A stretch of DNA of 32,964 bases. It comes from Rhodocyclales bacterium (GTDB lineage: Bacteria > Pseudomonadota > Gammaproteobacteria > Burkholderiales > Rhodocyclaceae). The position numbers and the translations under genes were made by a program. This document shows positions 26,457-32,964 of this stretch, one piece after another. The notes below the pieces were generated by a model that had not been told where the DNA came from, ran no database searches, and worked only from the letters and a program-made list of their open reading frames with translations. The DNA is taken from positions 1-32,964 of the forward strand of contig JAIOPW010000121.1 in assembly GCA_021413665.1 (NCBI GenBank), read 5' to 3'. Position 1 is the stretch's first letter; each line of letters starts with the position of its first letter.

Positions 26457-27368
26457 CTATGACTTTTTCTGGATCGCAGCGCGCAGGCGGCCGGACGCAA
26501 ATTCGACAAATGTGGCGACCAGCCGCGAACGGAACTTCTCTTTCGGATAGACCATCGACAGGGTCCGAATCAGGCGCGGCTTGAGCGGTATCGCGACAAT
26601 GTCGCCGAGTCGCTGCTCCTTGGTCACCGAAGTCCTCGACGCGATGGCGAAGCCAAGCCCGGTTTCCACCACGCCGTTGAGCGCAATCGGGCTGCCAAGC
26701 TCCATCACCACGGTCAACTGATCGAGCGCGATCCCCGCGCTGCGCAGGTAGTTCTCGGTGAATTCGCGCGTCCCGGAACCCGGCTCGCGCGAGATAAAGG
26801 CGTGTTCCAAAAGCTTCTGCGGCGTCAGTTCCTTGTGCCGCGCCAGCGGAAAGCGCGGATGACAGATCACCACCAGTTCGTCATCGCAGCATATCTCGCA
26901 TTCCAGATTTGGCTCATGCGAGAGCGATTCAATGAAGCCGATGTCGATGGTGTGTTCCAGGACGCGGTTCTCGATCGATTCCGAATTGCCGACGATAAGT
27001 CGCGAACGCACCCCCGGGTAGGTCGACTTGAATTCGCCGAGTATCCGCGGCAACATGAATTCGGCGATGGTGGTCGATGCGCCCACCATCAGCGATCCAC
27101 TGATCTCGCCGGTCAGTTCGGACAGACGCACATCCATCTCCGATGCCAGCCCGAGAATTTTCTCGGCATAGCCAAGCACCACGTCTCCCGCCGGTGTCAG
27201 CGCAATGCGCCCATGACCGCGATCGAACAGCCTGGTATTGAAATGCTCTTCGAGTTGCTTGATCTGAAAAGTCACTGCCGGCTGTGTCATGAACAGCACT
27301 TCGGCCGCCTTGGTGAACGACAACTGCTTGGCAACCGCGTGAAAAACCTGAAGCCTGCGATCCGCCAT
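26457..27368 (-). CDS. LysR-family transcriptional regulator
   Basis: A 303-residue LysR-type regulator. The N-terminal winged helix (residues 1-65) has LQVFHAVAKQLSFTKAAEVLFMTQPAVTFQIKQLEEHF and a canonical LFDRGHGRIALTPAG end. The effector domain includes GSLMVGASTTIAEFMLPRIL and ISREPGSGTREFTENYL, a pattern seen in the CysL/CbbR-like branch. I chose the ATG at 27368 (MADRRLQVF) because GGAGG lies 8 nt upstream; the track start at 27413 adds 15 unlikely residues. The gene is divergent from lplT over a 210-nt gap and precedes alr by 8 nt. Targets and inducer are unknown; autoregulation from the shared gap is likely for the family. Confidence 0.93.
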   Translation of the reverse strand: MADRRLQVFHAVAKQLSFTKAAEVLFMTQPAVTFQIKQLEEHFNTRLFDRGHGRIALTPAGDVVLGYAEKILGLASEMDVRLSELTGEISGSLMVGASTTIAEFMLPRILGEFKSTYPGVRSRLIVGNSESIENRVLEHTIDIGFIESLSHEPNLECEICCDDELVVICHPRFPLARHKELTPQKLLEHAFISREPGSGTREFTENYLRSAGIALDQLTVVMELGSPIALNGVVETGLGFAIASRTSVTKEQRLGDIVAIPLKPRLIRTLSMVYPKEKFRSRLVATFVEFASGRLRAAIQKKS

Positions 27369-27578
27369 ACTTGCCACCTCCAATATGAAAATTTCCGTAG
27401 TAGTGGCATTCAATCACAAATCACCCACCATGAGCGCAATTTATGGGTCCGACGCCCGCGAAGAAGCCGGCATCCTCGGCGGATATGGCGCTTGCGGCAA
27501 CGCAGCATCAAGGCCGGAGCTTACCTTTCGTGATATAAACCCGCAGGCCAAAACACGGTCGGACCAGCGTTCCACTCA
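27369..27578. other. Divergent regulatory gap between LysR gene and lplT
   Basis: A 210-nt non-coding stretch separates the divergent LysR regulator and lplT. It is more AT-rich near the LysR start and contains GATATAAAC about 45 nt before lplT, a possible -10 (TATAAA) without a good -35. LysR proteins usually bind such gaps, but I could not single out a convincing T-N11-A operator. The 65-residue ORF here has no recognisable features. Confidence 0.4.
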
Positions 27579-28844
27579 ATGAGCAAAGGTTTCTACATCA
27601 TCATGGCGGCGCAGTTTTTTTCCGCGCTGGCCGACAACGCCCTGCTGATCGCCGCCATCGCCATCCTGCGCGACATGCACGCACCGGCGGAATACGAGCC
27701 CTTGCTGAAGACCTTTTTCACCGTGTCCTATGTCGCGCTGGCGGCCTTCGTTGGCGCCTTTGCGGATTCCATGCCCAAGTGGCGGGTGATGTTCATCAGC
27801 AACGGCATCAAGATCTTCGGTTGCAGCCTGATGTTCTTCGACGTGCATCCGCTGATGGCCTACGCAGTAGTGGGACTGGGCGCTGCAGCATACTCGCCCG
27901 CCAAGTACGGCATCCTCACCGAATACCTGCCACATCGCCTGCTGGTGGTTGCCAATGGCTGGATCGAAGGCCTCACGGTCGGCGCCATCATCCTCGGCGT
28001 GGTGCTGGGCGGCGCACTGATCAAGCCGGAGATTGCCCACGGCCTGCTGTCTCTTGACTTTCCGATGATCGATACCGGCGTCGATACCGTCGCCGAAATG
28101 ACCCTGCTGATCGTCGGCGCGCTCTACCTGGTTGCCGCATTGTTCAATCTCCACATTCCGGACACCGGAGTGGACCACAAGCCGCTGAAAAAGAATCCTG
28201 TCTATCTGTTTCACGAGTTCAACCACTGCCTCAAACTGCTTTGGCGCGACAAGCTGGGCCAGATTTCGCTGGCGGTAACGACGTTGTTCTGGGGCGCTGG
28301 CGCGACGCTGCAGTTCATCGTGCTCGAATGGGCCAAGGTCGCTTTGAACCTCGACCTGTCCAGGGCCAGCATGCTGCAGGGCGTGGTTGCGGTCGGCGTC
28401 GCCATCGGCGCCATCCTCGCGGCACGCATGATCACCCTGAAGAAGTCGGTGCGCGTGATCCCGCTAGGCATGGCCATGGGCGTCGGCGTCATTGTCATGG
28501 TCGCCGTCCGCGACATGTGGCTGGCCGCGCCGCTACTGGTGCTGATCGGCGTTTTCTCGGGCTTCTTCGTGGTGCCGATGAACGCACTGCTCCAGCATCG
28601 CGGTCACATCCTGATGGGTGCCGGCCACTCGATCGCGGTGCAGAACTTCAACGAGAACATGTCGATCCTGATCATGACAACCACCTACTCGCTGCTGCTC
28701 AAGGCTCAACTGTCGATCTATTGGATCATCGTCCTCTTCGGTCTGTTCGTCGCCGGCACCATGTGGCTGGTCAAGCGCCAGCATGAAGCCAATCAGCGGC
28801 AACGGGACGACGTCGCCCACCTGGAAGACGTCGCCCATCACTGA
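27579..28844 (+). CDS. lplT: Lysophospholipid transporter LplT
   Basis: An MFS protein that flips lysophospholipids across the inner membrane for re-acylation. The 421-residue product has about twelve membrane helices and the LplT-specific N-terminus MSKGFYIIMAAQFFSALADN, then LKTFFTVSYVALAAFVGAFAD, AAAYSPAKYGILTEYLPHR, and GVFSGFFVVPMNALLQHRGH in the C-terminal half. In E. coli it is paired with or fused to the acyltransferase Aas; no aas gene is visible nearby, so the partner must be elsewhere or replaced. The C-terminus ends in a short charged tail. Convergent with the CDF gene, 11 nt apart. Confidence 0.93.
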   Translation: MSKGFYIIMAAQFFSALADNALLIAAIAILRDMHAPAEYEPLLKTFFTVSYVALAAFVGAFADSMPKWRVMFISNGIKIFGCSLMFFDVHPLMAYAVVGLGAAAYSPAKYGILTEYLPHRLLVVANGWIEGLTVGAIILGVVLGGALIKPEIAHGLLSLDFPMIDTGVDTVAEMTLLIVGALYLVAALFNLHIPDTGVDHKPLKKNPVYLFHEFNHCLKLLWRDKLGQISLAVTTLFWGAGATLQFIVLEWAKVALNLDLSRASMLQGVVAVGVAIGAILAARMITLKKSVRVIPLGMAMGVGVIVMVAVRDMWLAAPLLVLIGVFSGFFVVPMNALLQHRGHILMGAGHSIAVQNFNENMSILIMTTTYSLLLKAQLSIYWIIVLFGLFVAGTMWLVKRQHEANQRQRDDVAHLEDVAHH

Positions 28845-28855
28845 CCATCCCCGAC

Positions 28856-29770
28856 CTACCGGACGTCGGGCTCGAAGAACACCCACTGCGCTGCCGGAAA
28901 GCGCTCCTGCATGCGCGCCTCGACGGCGTTGATGGCCTCGACCATCTGCAGGCCGGTTTGGCTTTCCATGCCCCGCATGCGCGCCTTGACCGCGATGACG
29001 ACCTTGTCGCCCCAGGCCAGGGTGATGACATTCAATACCTGTTCCACCTCGGGCTGAGCGGCAACAAACGCATCGATCTCCGCCCGCAGTTGTGGCGCGA
29101 CTGATTCGCCCACGATCAGGCCCTTGACCTCGGTCATCACCGCAATTGCAATCACCATCAGCACCACACCAATGGCCAGCGTGCCCAGCGCGTCCCACAT
29201 GGGGTTGCCGGTAATCACGCTGGCCGCCACCGCGACGAAGGCCATGGCAAGGCCGAGCAGCGCGGCAATGTCTTCGCCGGCCACAACCATCAGCTCGGAC
29301 TGGCGCGTTTCGCGGAACCAGGCCAGGAACGGCTGGTGACCGGCGATCTTGCGGATCTCGCGCATCGCACCCCACAGGGAGAAAGCTTCCAGCACCACCG
29401 CACAGGCCAGCACCGCCATCGCAATCAGGCCGTGTTGCAGCGGCTGCGGATGCAACAGACGTTCGACGCCCTCGTAGACCGAAAAGGCCCCGCCCATGAA
29501 GAACAGCATCAGGGCCACGATCATCGACCAGAAATAGGTGACGCGATGGTGGCCGAGAGGGAAGTCGGCGCTGGCGGGACGGCGCGCCTGCTTCATGCCC
29601 AGCAGCAAAAGCATCTGGTTGGCGCAGTCGGCGGTGGAGTGGATCGCCTCGGCCAGCATCGAGCCGGAACCAGTCCAGTACGCCGCCACGTATTTGGAAA
29701 CCGCGATGCCGAAGTTCGCCCCGAGGGCGTAAAAGATGGCCTTCACCGAACCTTCATTGCCGTGTGCCAT
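28856..29770 (-). CDS. Cation diffusion facilitator (CDF) family metal exporter
   Basis: A 304-residue CDF transporter, exporting divalent metals such as Zn, Fe, Co or Mn in exchange for protons. Features: first helix block GANFGIAVSKYVAAYWTGS, the metal site in AEAIHSTADCANQ (HxxxD), PLGHHRVTYFWSMIVAL, and a second site GEDIAALLGLAMAF with an Asp where many CDF members have HxxxD. A cytoplasmic C-terminal domain runs from about residue 215, with QVLNVITLAWGDKVVIAV and WVFFEPD. The start ATG at 29770 shares one base with the upstream udg stop (TGATG); the 479-residue track ORF continuing through udg is an artefact. Metal specificity cannot be assigned. Confidence 0.9.
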   Translation of the reverse strand: MAHGNEGSVKAIFYALGANFGIAVSKYVAAYWTGSGSMLAEAIHSTADCANQMLLLLGMKQARRPASADFPLGHHRVTYFWSMIVALMLFFMGGAFSVYEGVERLLHPQPLQHGLIAMAVLACAVVLEAFSLWGAMREIRKIAGHQPFLAWFRETRQSELMVVAGEDIAALLGLAMAFVAVAASVITGNPMWDALGTLAIGVVLMVIAIAVMTEVKGLIVGESVAPQLRAEIDAFVAAQPEVEQVLNVITLAWGDKVVIAVKARMRGMESQTGLQMVEAINAVEARMQERFPAAQWVFFEPDVR

Positions 29771-30507
29771 CAGCCGCCTTTCTTCCCGGTCATCGTGCGC
29801 CGCATGAAACATAGATCTTCCCAGGCCTTGGCCTTGTCGAGCAGGGTACGCAGCAGGTAGGCCGGGTGGTAGGTGACGATCAGCGGAATGCCTCGATAGT
29901 CGTGCAGCCGTCCGCGCGCCGCGCCGATCTTGACCTCGGCCTGGAGCAGGGTCTGCGCCGCCGGGCGACCCAGGGCGACGATCAACTTGGGCTGGATCAA
30001 TTCGATCTGCCGCTCCAGATAGGGCAGGCAGGCGGCCGTTTCTTCCGGTGTCGGCGTGCGGTTTTCGGGCGGCCTGCACTTGACCGCATTGGCAATGTAG
30101 ACGTCCACTCCGCGCTTGAGGCCGATGGCCGCCAGCATGTTGTCCAGCAGTTTCCCGGCCTGGCCGACGAAGGGCTCGCCACGCTGGTCTTCCTCGGCGC
30201 CCGGCCCCTCGCCAACGAACAGCCAGTCGGCATTGACGTCGCCGACACCCAGCACGGCCTGCTTGCGCCCCTCGCAAAGTCGGCACTGGCGGCACGCCGC
30301 AACGGCAGATCGAAGCTCATCCCAGTTCATCGAACCCGCGCCGGCGACAGTTGCAACAGGCTCCGCACCGGGCGATGCACAGGCTTCCGGCGCCGTCCGT
30401 ACTTCCATCGGCGTGGCCTTTGCAGCCGATTCCGCAAGCGCCACCCGCAATTTCCAGCGCGGCCCCAGGCCCATCTCGCGCAAAATGAATTCCCGATCCG
30501 CACTCAT
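29770..30507 (-). CDS. Family 4 uracil-DNA glycosylase (Fe-S type)
   Basis: Removes uracil from DNA. The 245-residue product has a variable N-terminal extension of about 60 residues (Ala/Pro rich) and then a family 4 UDG core. Fe-S cysteines appear in ACRQCRLCEGRK and further on in KCRPPENRTPTPEE. Motif A is GEGPGAEEDQRGEPFVG and the C-terminal VTYHPAYLLR contains the conserved His. The N-terminus REFILREMGLGPRWKLR is typical of proteins annotated as the phage SPO1 DNA polymerase-related family in betaproteobacteria. ATG at 30507 overlaps the rimI stop by 4 nt, and its own stop overlaps the CDF start by 1 nt. Confidence 0.93.
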   Translation of the reverse strand: MSADREFILREMGLGPRWKLRVALAESAAKATPMEVRTAPEACASPGAEPVATVAGAGSMNWDELRSAVAACRQCRLCEGRKQAVLGVGDVNADWLFVGEGPGAEEDQRGEPFVGQAGKLLDNMLAAIGLKRGVDVYIANAVKCRPPENRTPTPEETAACLPYLERQIELIQPKLIVALGRPAAQTLLQAEVKIGAARGRLHDYRGIPLIVTYHPAYLLRTLLDKAKAWEDLCFMRRTMTGKKGG

Positions 30508-30944
30508 AGGTCACGCGCCATTACGATCGCATCCTCGCGCCCTTCGGGAGACTGATAATAGCGACGACGGTGGCCGATTTCCCCGAAGCCGTGGCGCAGG
30601 TACAAACCCTGGCCGGAGAAATTGCTCCGACGCACCTCAAGCAGCATGCGTGTCGCCTGCCGCGTCCGCGCCAGTCCGAACAGATGCATCAGCAAAGCCG
30701 TGCCACGTCCCTGACGCTGCAGTTCCGGCAACACGCTGAGGTTGAGCAGATGCGCTTCGTCCAGTACCCAAATCATCACCGCATAGCCGATCATATTTCC
30801 ATCCTCCTGCGCCAGCCAGGCGCCGTTGCCAGCCGCCAGCGACTCGACAAAATTGCCGCGGGTCCAGGGGAAAGGGTAAATGCGTTCCTCCGCGGCAACC
30901 ACTGCGTCGAGATCAGCCTCGGTCATGTCGGGGTAGCGAACCAC
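30504..30944 (-). CDS. rimI: Ribosomal protein S18 alanine N-acetyltransferase RimI
   Basis: A 146-residue GNAT acetyltransferase modifying the N-terminal alanine of ribosomal protein S18. The acetyl-CoA site is visible as LSVLPELQRQGRGTALLMHL, followed by LLEVRRSNFSGQGLYLRHGF and RRRYYQSPEGREDAIVMARDL, a typical RimI tail. Its position between tsaB and udg is the usual proteobacterial context. Start is GTG at 30944 overlapping the tsaB stop by one base; ATG at 30926 (MTEADLDAV) is an alternative. The stop overlaps the udg ATG (ATGA). Confidence 0.94.
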   Translation of the reverse strand: MVRYPDMTEADLDAVVAAEERIYPFPWTRGNFVESLAAGNGAWLAQEDGNMIGYAVMIWVLDEAHLLNLSVLPELQRQGRGTALLMHLFGLARTRQATRMLLEVRRSNFSGQGLYLRHGFGEIGHRRRYYQSPEGREDAIVMARDL

Positions 30945-31633
30945 TATCTGGCGCCACCGCGCGCCATCCGCTCCGCAGTGGTCAATGCCACCTTGTCGCG
31001 CACGTAAATGGGCATTGCCCGCTCAGCCGGCAATGCCTCGCCGCGTAGAAAAGCCGGCGCGGCGAGCTGCAACACCGCAACGGCGGTTGGGAATACATCG
31101 GCACGCACTCCCGCCAGATCGGGCTTCCTTGCGAGGAGCAACGAGCCGTAAGCGGCAAAGCCCTCCCCAACACCCCATCCGCCAACGAAAGTCGGCACCG
31201 GCACTGCGGCGGGCGGCGCGCAGACAGGCGCCATGATCTGCGTCACGGTCTCGCCGGTCACCGCATAGGCGGCGCCATAAACTTCGTTCATGCGCGCGTC
31301 GAGACAGGCCCACACATCGCCATCGCCGGACGCCAGAGCCAGCGCTTCAAGCGTCGACACCGGCATCATCGGAAGGTCCAGGCCCCAGGCCAATCCCTGC
31401 GCCACGCCGCAGGCCAGGCGCAGGCCGGTAAATCCTCCAGGGCCGCCGCCGAAGGCAATGCCGTCAACTTGCGCCAGGGTCAAACCCGCCTCCGCGAGCA
31501 ACTCATGTACCCAGGGCAACAAGCGTTCCGAGCCCCCGCTGGGAACTTCCTCGGCGCGCTCGATCGATTCGCCGTCCTGCCACAAGGCTACCGACAAGCG
31601 TCGCGTCGCGGTCTCGAAAGCCAGCAGGCGCAT
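30944..31633 (-). CDS. tsaB: tRNA t6A biosynthesis protein TsaB
   Basis: TsaB is the non-catalytic ASKHA-fold partner of TsaD in making N6-threonylcarbamoyladenosine at tRNA position 37. The 229-residue product begins MRLLAFETATRRLSVALW and contains GIAFGGGPGGFTGLRLACGVAQGLAWG, the diagnostic TsaB signature, and LDARMNEVYGAAY. The C-terminus ends AMPIYVRDKVA, as in most homologues. It sits 18 nt after the SPFH gene and overlaps rimI by one base, matching the common tsaB-rimI pairing. Cytoplasmic; essential in E. coli. Confidence 0.96.
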   Translation of the reverse strand: MRLLAFETATRRLSVALWQDGESIERAEEVPSGGSERLLPWVHELLAEAGLTLAQVDGIAFGGGPGGFTGLRLACGVAQGLAWGLDLPMMPVSTLEALALASGDGDVWACLDARMNEVYGAAYAVTGETVTQIMAPVCAPPAAVPVPTFVGGWGVGEGFAAYGSLLLARKPDLAGVRADVFPTAVAVLQLAAPAFLRGEALPAERAMPIYVRDKVALTTAERMARGGAR

Positions 31634-31651
31634 CCGATTGCCAGCCGCCGA

Positions 31652-32506
31652 CTACTTGCGGCTGCCGAGGATGCCGCGCAGCGTTTCCTGGATGTCGGCG
31701 GGAATCAACACTGTCTTCGCGTTGTCGGATTTGGCCAGGTTGCCGATGGCATGGATGTACTTCTCGCCCAGCATGTAACGCATCGGCGCGTCCTCGCTGC
31801 CGATCGCCGCGCCAACGCGCTTGATCGCCTCGGCCGAGGCATCGGCCAGCGTAATCTGCGCTTCGGCCTGCAGGCGTGCGGCCTGCAGTTGCGCCTCGGC
31901 ATTGAGGATGGTGGATTGCTTGGTGCCTTCCGCCTTGGTCACCATGGCCTTGCGCTCGCGTTCGGCCGAGGCCTGCGCCTCCATGGCTTTTTGCATGGAT
32001 TCCGAAGGATTGATATCCTGAATCTCGACCGACTTCACCGTCAGACCCCAATCGATGGCCTCGTCCGCGACACCTTCGCGCAAGCGGGCCTTGATCTTGT
32101 CCCGATTGGACAAGGCTTCGTCGAGCGTCATCTCGCCGATGATCGAACGCAGCGTAGTCATGATCATGTTGCGGATAGCTTCGGAAAAATCCGTCACGCC
32201 GTAGACCGCCTTGATCGGATCGGTGACCTTGATGAAAGCGATCGCGTTGGTCAGGATCACCGCGTTGTCCTTGGTGATGACTTCCTGCTCCTGCACGTCA
32301 AGGATGATGTCCTTGGTGGTCAGCTTGTAGCGCACCTGGTCGAGGTAGGGAATGATGATATTGAGTCCCGGAAGGAGCGTGGTGTGGTACTTGCCGAGCC
32401 GCTCGACGATCCATTCCTCGCCCTGCGGCACGATGCGAACGCCCTTGGCGATCGTTACGACGACAAATACGAATACTGCGACTACAAAAATTGCGAACTC
32501 ACCCAT
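31652..32506 (-). CDS. SPFH/stomatin-family membrane protein (QmcA/paraslipin type)
   Basis: A 284-residue SPFH (prohibitin/stomatin/flotillin) protein. One N-terminal membrane anchor (MGEFAIFVVAVFVFVVVTIA) is followed by the SPFH domain: RIVPQGEEWIVERLGKYHTTLLPGLNIIIPYLD, IILDVQEQEVITKDNAV and MTTLRSIIGEMTLDEALSNRD. A coiled coil rich in Ala, Glu, Gln and Lys spans about 180-245, and it ends with a short conserved tail (TVLIPADIQETLRGILG). Such proteins form membrane scaffolds, often with an NfeD partner, as here (11 nt apart). Exact role is not defined. Confidence 0.94.
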   Translation of the reverse strand: MGEFAIFVVAVFVFVVVTIAKGVRIVPQGEEWIVERLGKYHTTLLPGLNIIIPYLDQVRYKLTTKDIILDVQEQEVITKDNAVILTNAIAFIKVTDPIKAVYGVTDFSEAIRNMIMTTLRSIIGEMTLDEALSNRDKIKARLREGVADEAIDWGLTVKSVEIQDINPSESMQKAMEAQASAERERKAMVTKAEGTKQSTILNAEAQLQAARLQAEAQITLADASAEAIKRVGAAIGSEDAPMRYMLGEKYIHAIGNLAKSDNAKTVLIPADIQETLRGILGSRK

Positions 32507-32517
32507 GACCCGCCCCT

Positions 32518-32964
32518 TCAGTATTTGCCAACTTTCAGTATCTGGCCGTCAACCGCCAGCACCTTGACCCGCTCGCCCGCCGCAATGGCTTCATCGGCGA
32601 GACAGGGCCAGGCATCCGAACCCATTATCGGTTTCTGGAAACGTACTTCGCCGCGCGCCGATGCTACGCCCAGAGGCTCGACCGCCCGCACCAGGACGCC
32701 GATTTCACCCAGGGCTTCGTCCGCCTGGCCGGATCTTGTCTTGCCGCCATCGCCACGGAACACCCGGAACCAGAGCACGGTCATCGCCACGGACGCTGCC
32801 GTCCATAAGAGTATCAGGGTAGTGAATCCAGTGCCCGGAGCCACCAGCAAGGCGACGCCGACCAGCAACGCGCCCAGCCCAAACCAGATTACAAAGAAGG
32901 CCGGCACGACGAGTTCCACCAGCCCGAGCCCAAGGCCGAGAATCATCCAGTGCCACCAGACAAG
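32518..32964 (-). CDS. NfeD family membrane protein (5' end beyond window)
   Basis: A short NfeD protein, normally paired with the SPFH protein that follows it. The track starts at the ATG at 32946 (MILGLGLGLVELVVPAFFVIWFG), but the frame stays open to the window edge and the six codons before it read LVWWHW, which matches the usual NfeD N-terminus (WWHW then a hydrophobic helix). I therefore treat the gene as incomplete, with its start just outside. It has two to three N-terminal helices and a C-terminal OB-fold domain (about 85-148) with GEIGVLVRAVEPLGVASARGEVRF and GERVKVLAVDGQILKV. Confidence 0.9.
   Translation of the reverse strand, partial: LVWWHWMILGLGLGLVELVVPAFFVIWFGLGALLVGVALLVAPGTGFTTLILLWTAASVAMTVLWFRVFRGDGGKTRSGQADEALGEIGVLVRAVEPLGVASARGEVRFQKPIMGSDAWPCLADEAIAAGERVKVLAVDGQILKVGKY

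Noticed and set aside
28848-28872. CCCGAC/GTCGGG inverted repeat between lplT and the CDF gene
   Set aside because: The loop is long, there is no T tract, and it lies partly in the CDF coding end.
28856-30295. Apparent UDG-CDF fusion ORF of 479 aa
   Set aside because: Only the last 304 residues are CDF-like. The upstream part is an out-of-frame reading of udg, and the CDF ATG overlaps the udg stop in a normal TGATG junction.
1-32964. Search for tRNA/rRNA genes, CRISPR arrays, insertion sequences, att sites and prophage genes
   Set aside because: Nothing convincing was seen by eye; composition and gene content are even across the window. A tRNAscan or IS search could still find small elements I missed.

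Overview
The window is high-GC, gene-dense bacterial DNA from what looks like a betaproteobacterium, probably of the Rhodocyclales/Sterolibacteriaceae type. That placement is an inference from a DUF2863 gene, the yciB-yciI-bolA-ppiC order and the general protein flavour; no rRNA or tRNA is present to confirm it. Genes are tightly packed, many neighbours overlap by 1-4 nt, and there is no sign of phage, IS elements, CRISPR or integrons. TGA is a normal stop for many genes here.

The most notable region is 916-5123. It carries egtD (histidine to hercynine), senC (selenophosphate synthetase, SelD family), senB (selenosugar synthase glycosyltransferase) and senA (EgtB-like non-haem iron selenoneine synthase). 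Together they form a complete predicted route from histidine and selenide to selenoneine, the selenium analogue of ergothioneine. The layout is unusual. egtD starts 1 nt after the maf / RsmI-like pair, egtD and senC overlap tail to tail by 22 bp, senB-senC form a two-gene unit, and senA diverges from senB with overlapping start regions.

Region 5128-9009 (minus strand) is a probable six-gene transcription unit: DUF47 (PhoU-like), PiT phosphate transporter, YkgJ-type Cys-cluster protein, EamA exporter, azlC, azlD. It abuts senA with only 4 nt between stops. DUF2863 (9137-10309) diverges from it. dadA (D-amino acid dehydrogenase, minus) diverges from msrB (plus). msrB is followed by yciB, which carries an in-frame TGA, then yciI, bolA and a secreted parvulin, and the run ends at a strong bidirectional terminator (14156-14186). 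purL (minus) fills 14261-18193.

The right half holds a cytoplasmic diguanylate cyclase, a CnoX/YbbN thioredoxin-TPR protein, an NAD-type isocitrate dehydrogenase and a minus-strand run of LysR regulator, alr, radA and a large FtsX-like permease. lplT diverges from the LysR gene. A second minus-strand operon closes the window: nfeD (cut by the edge), an SPFH/stomatin protein, tsaB, rimI, a family 4 uracil-DNA glycosylase and a cation diffusion facilitator. Apart from the sen/egtD genes these are mostly core housekeeping functions. No stretch longer than about 210 nt lacks a gene.
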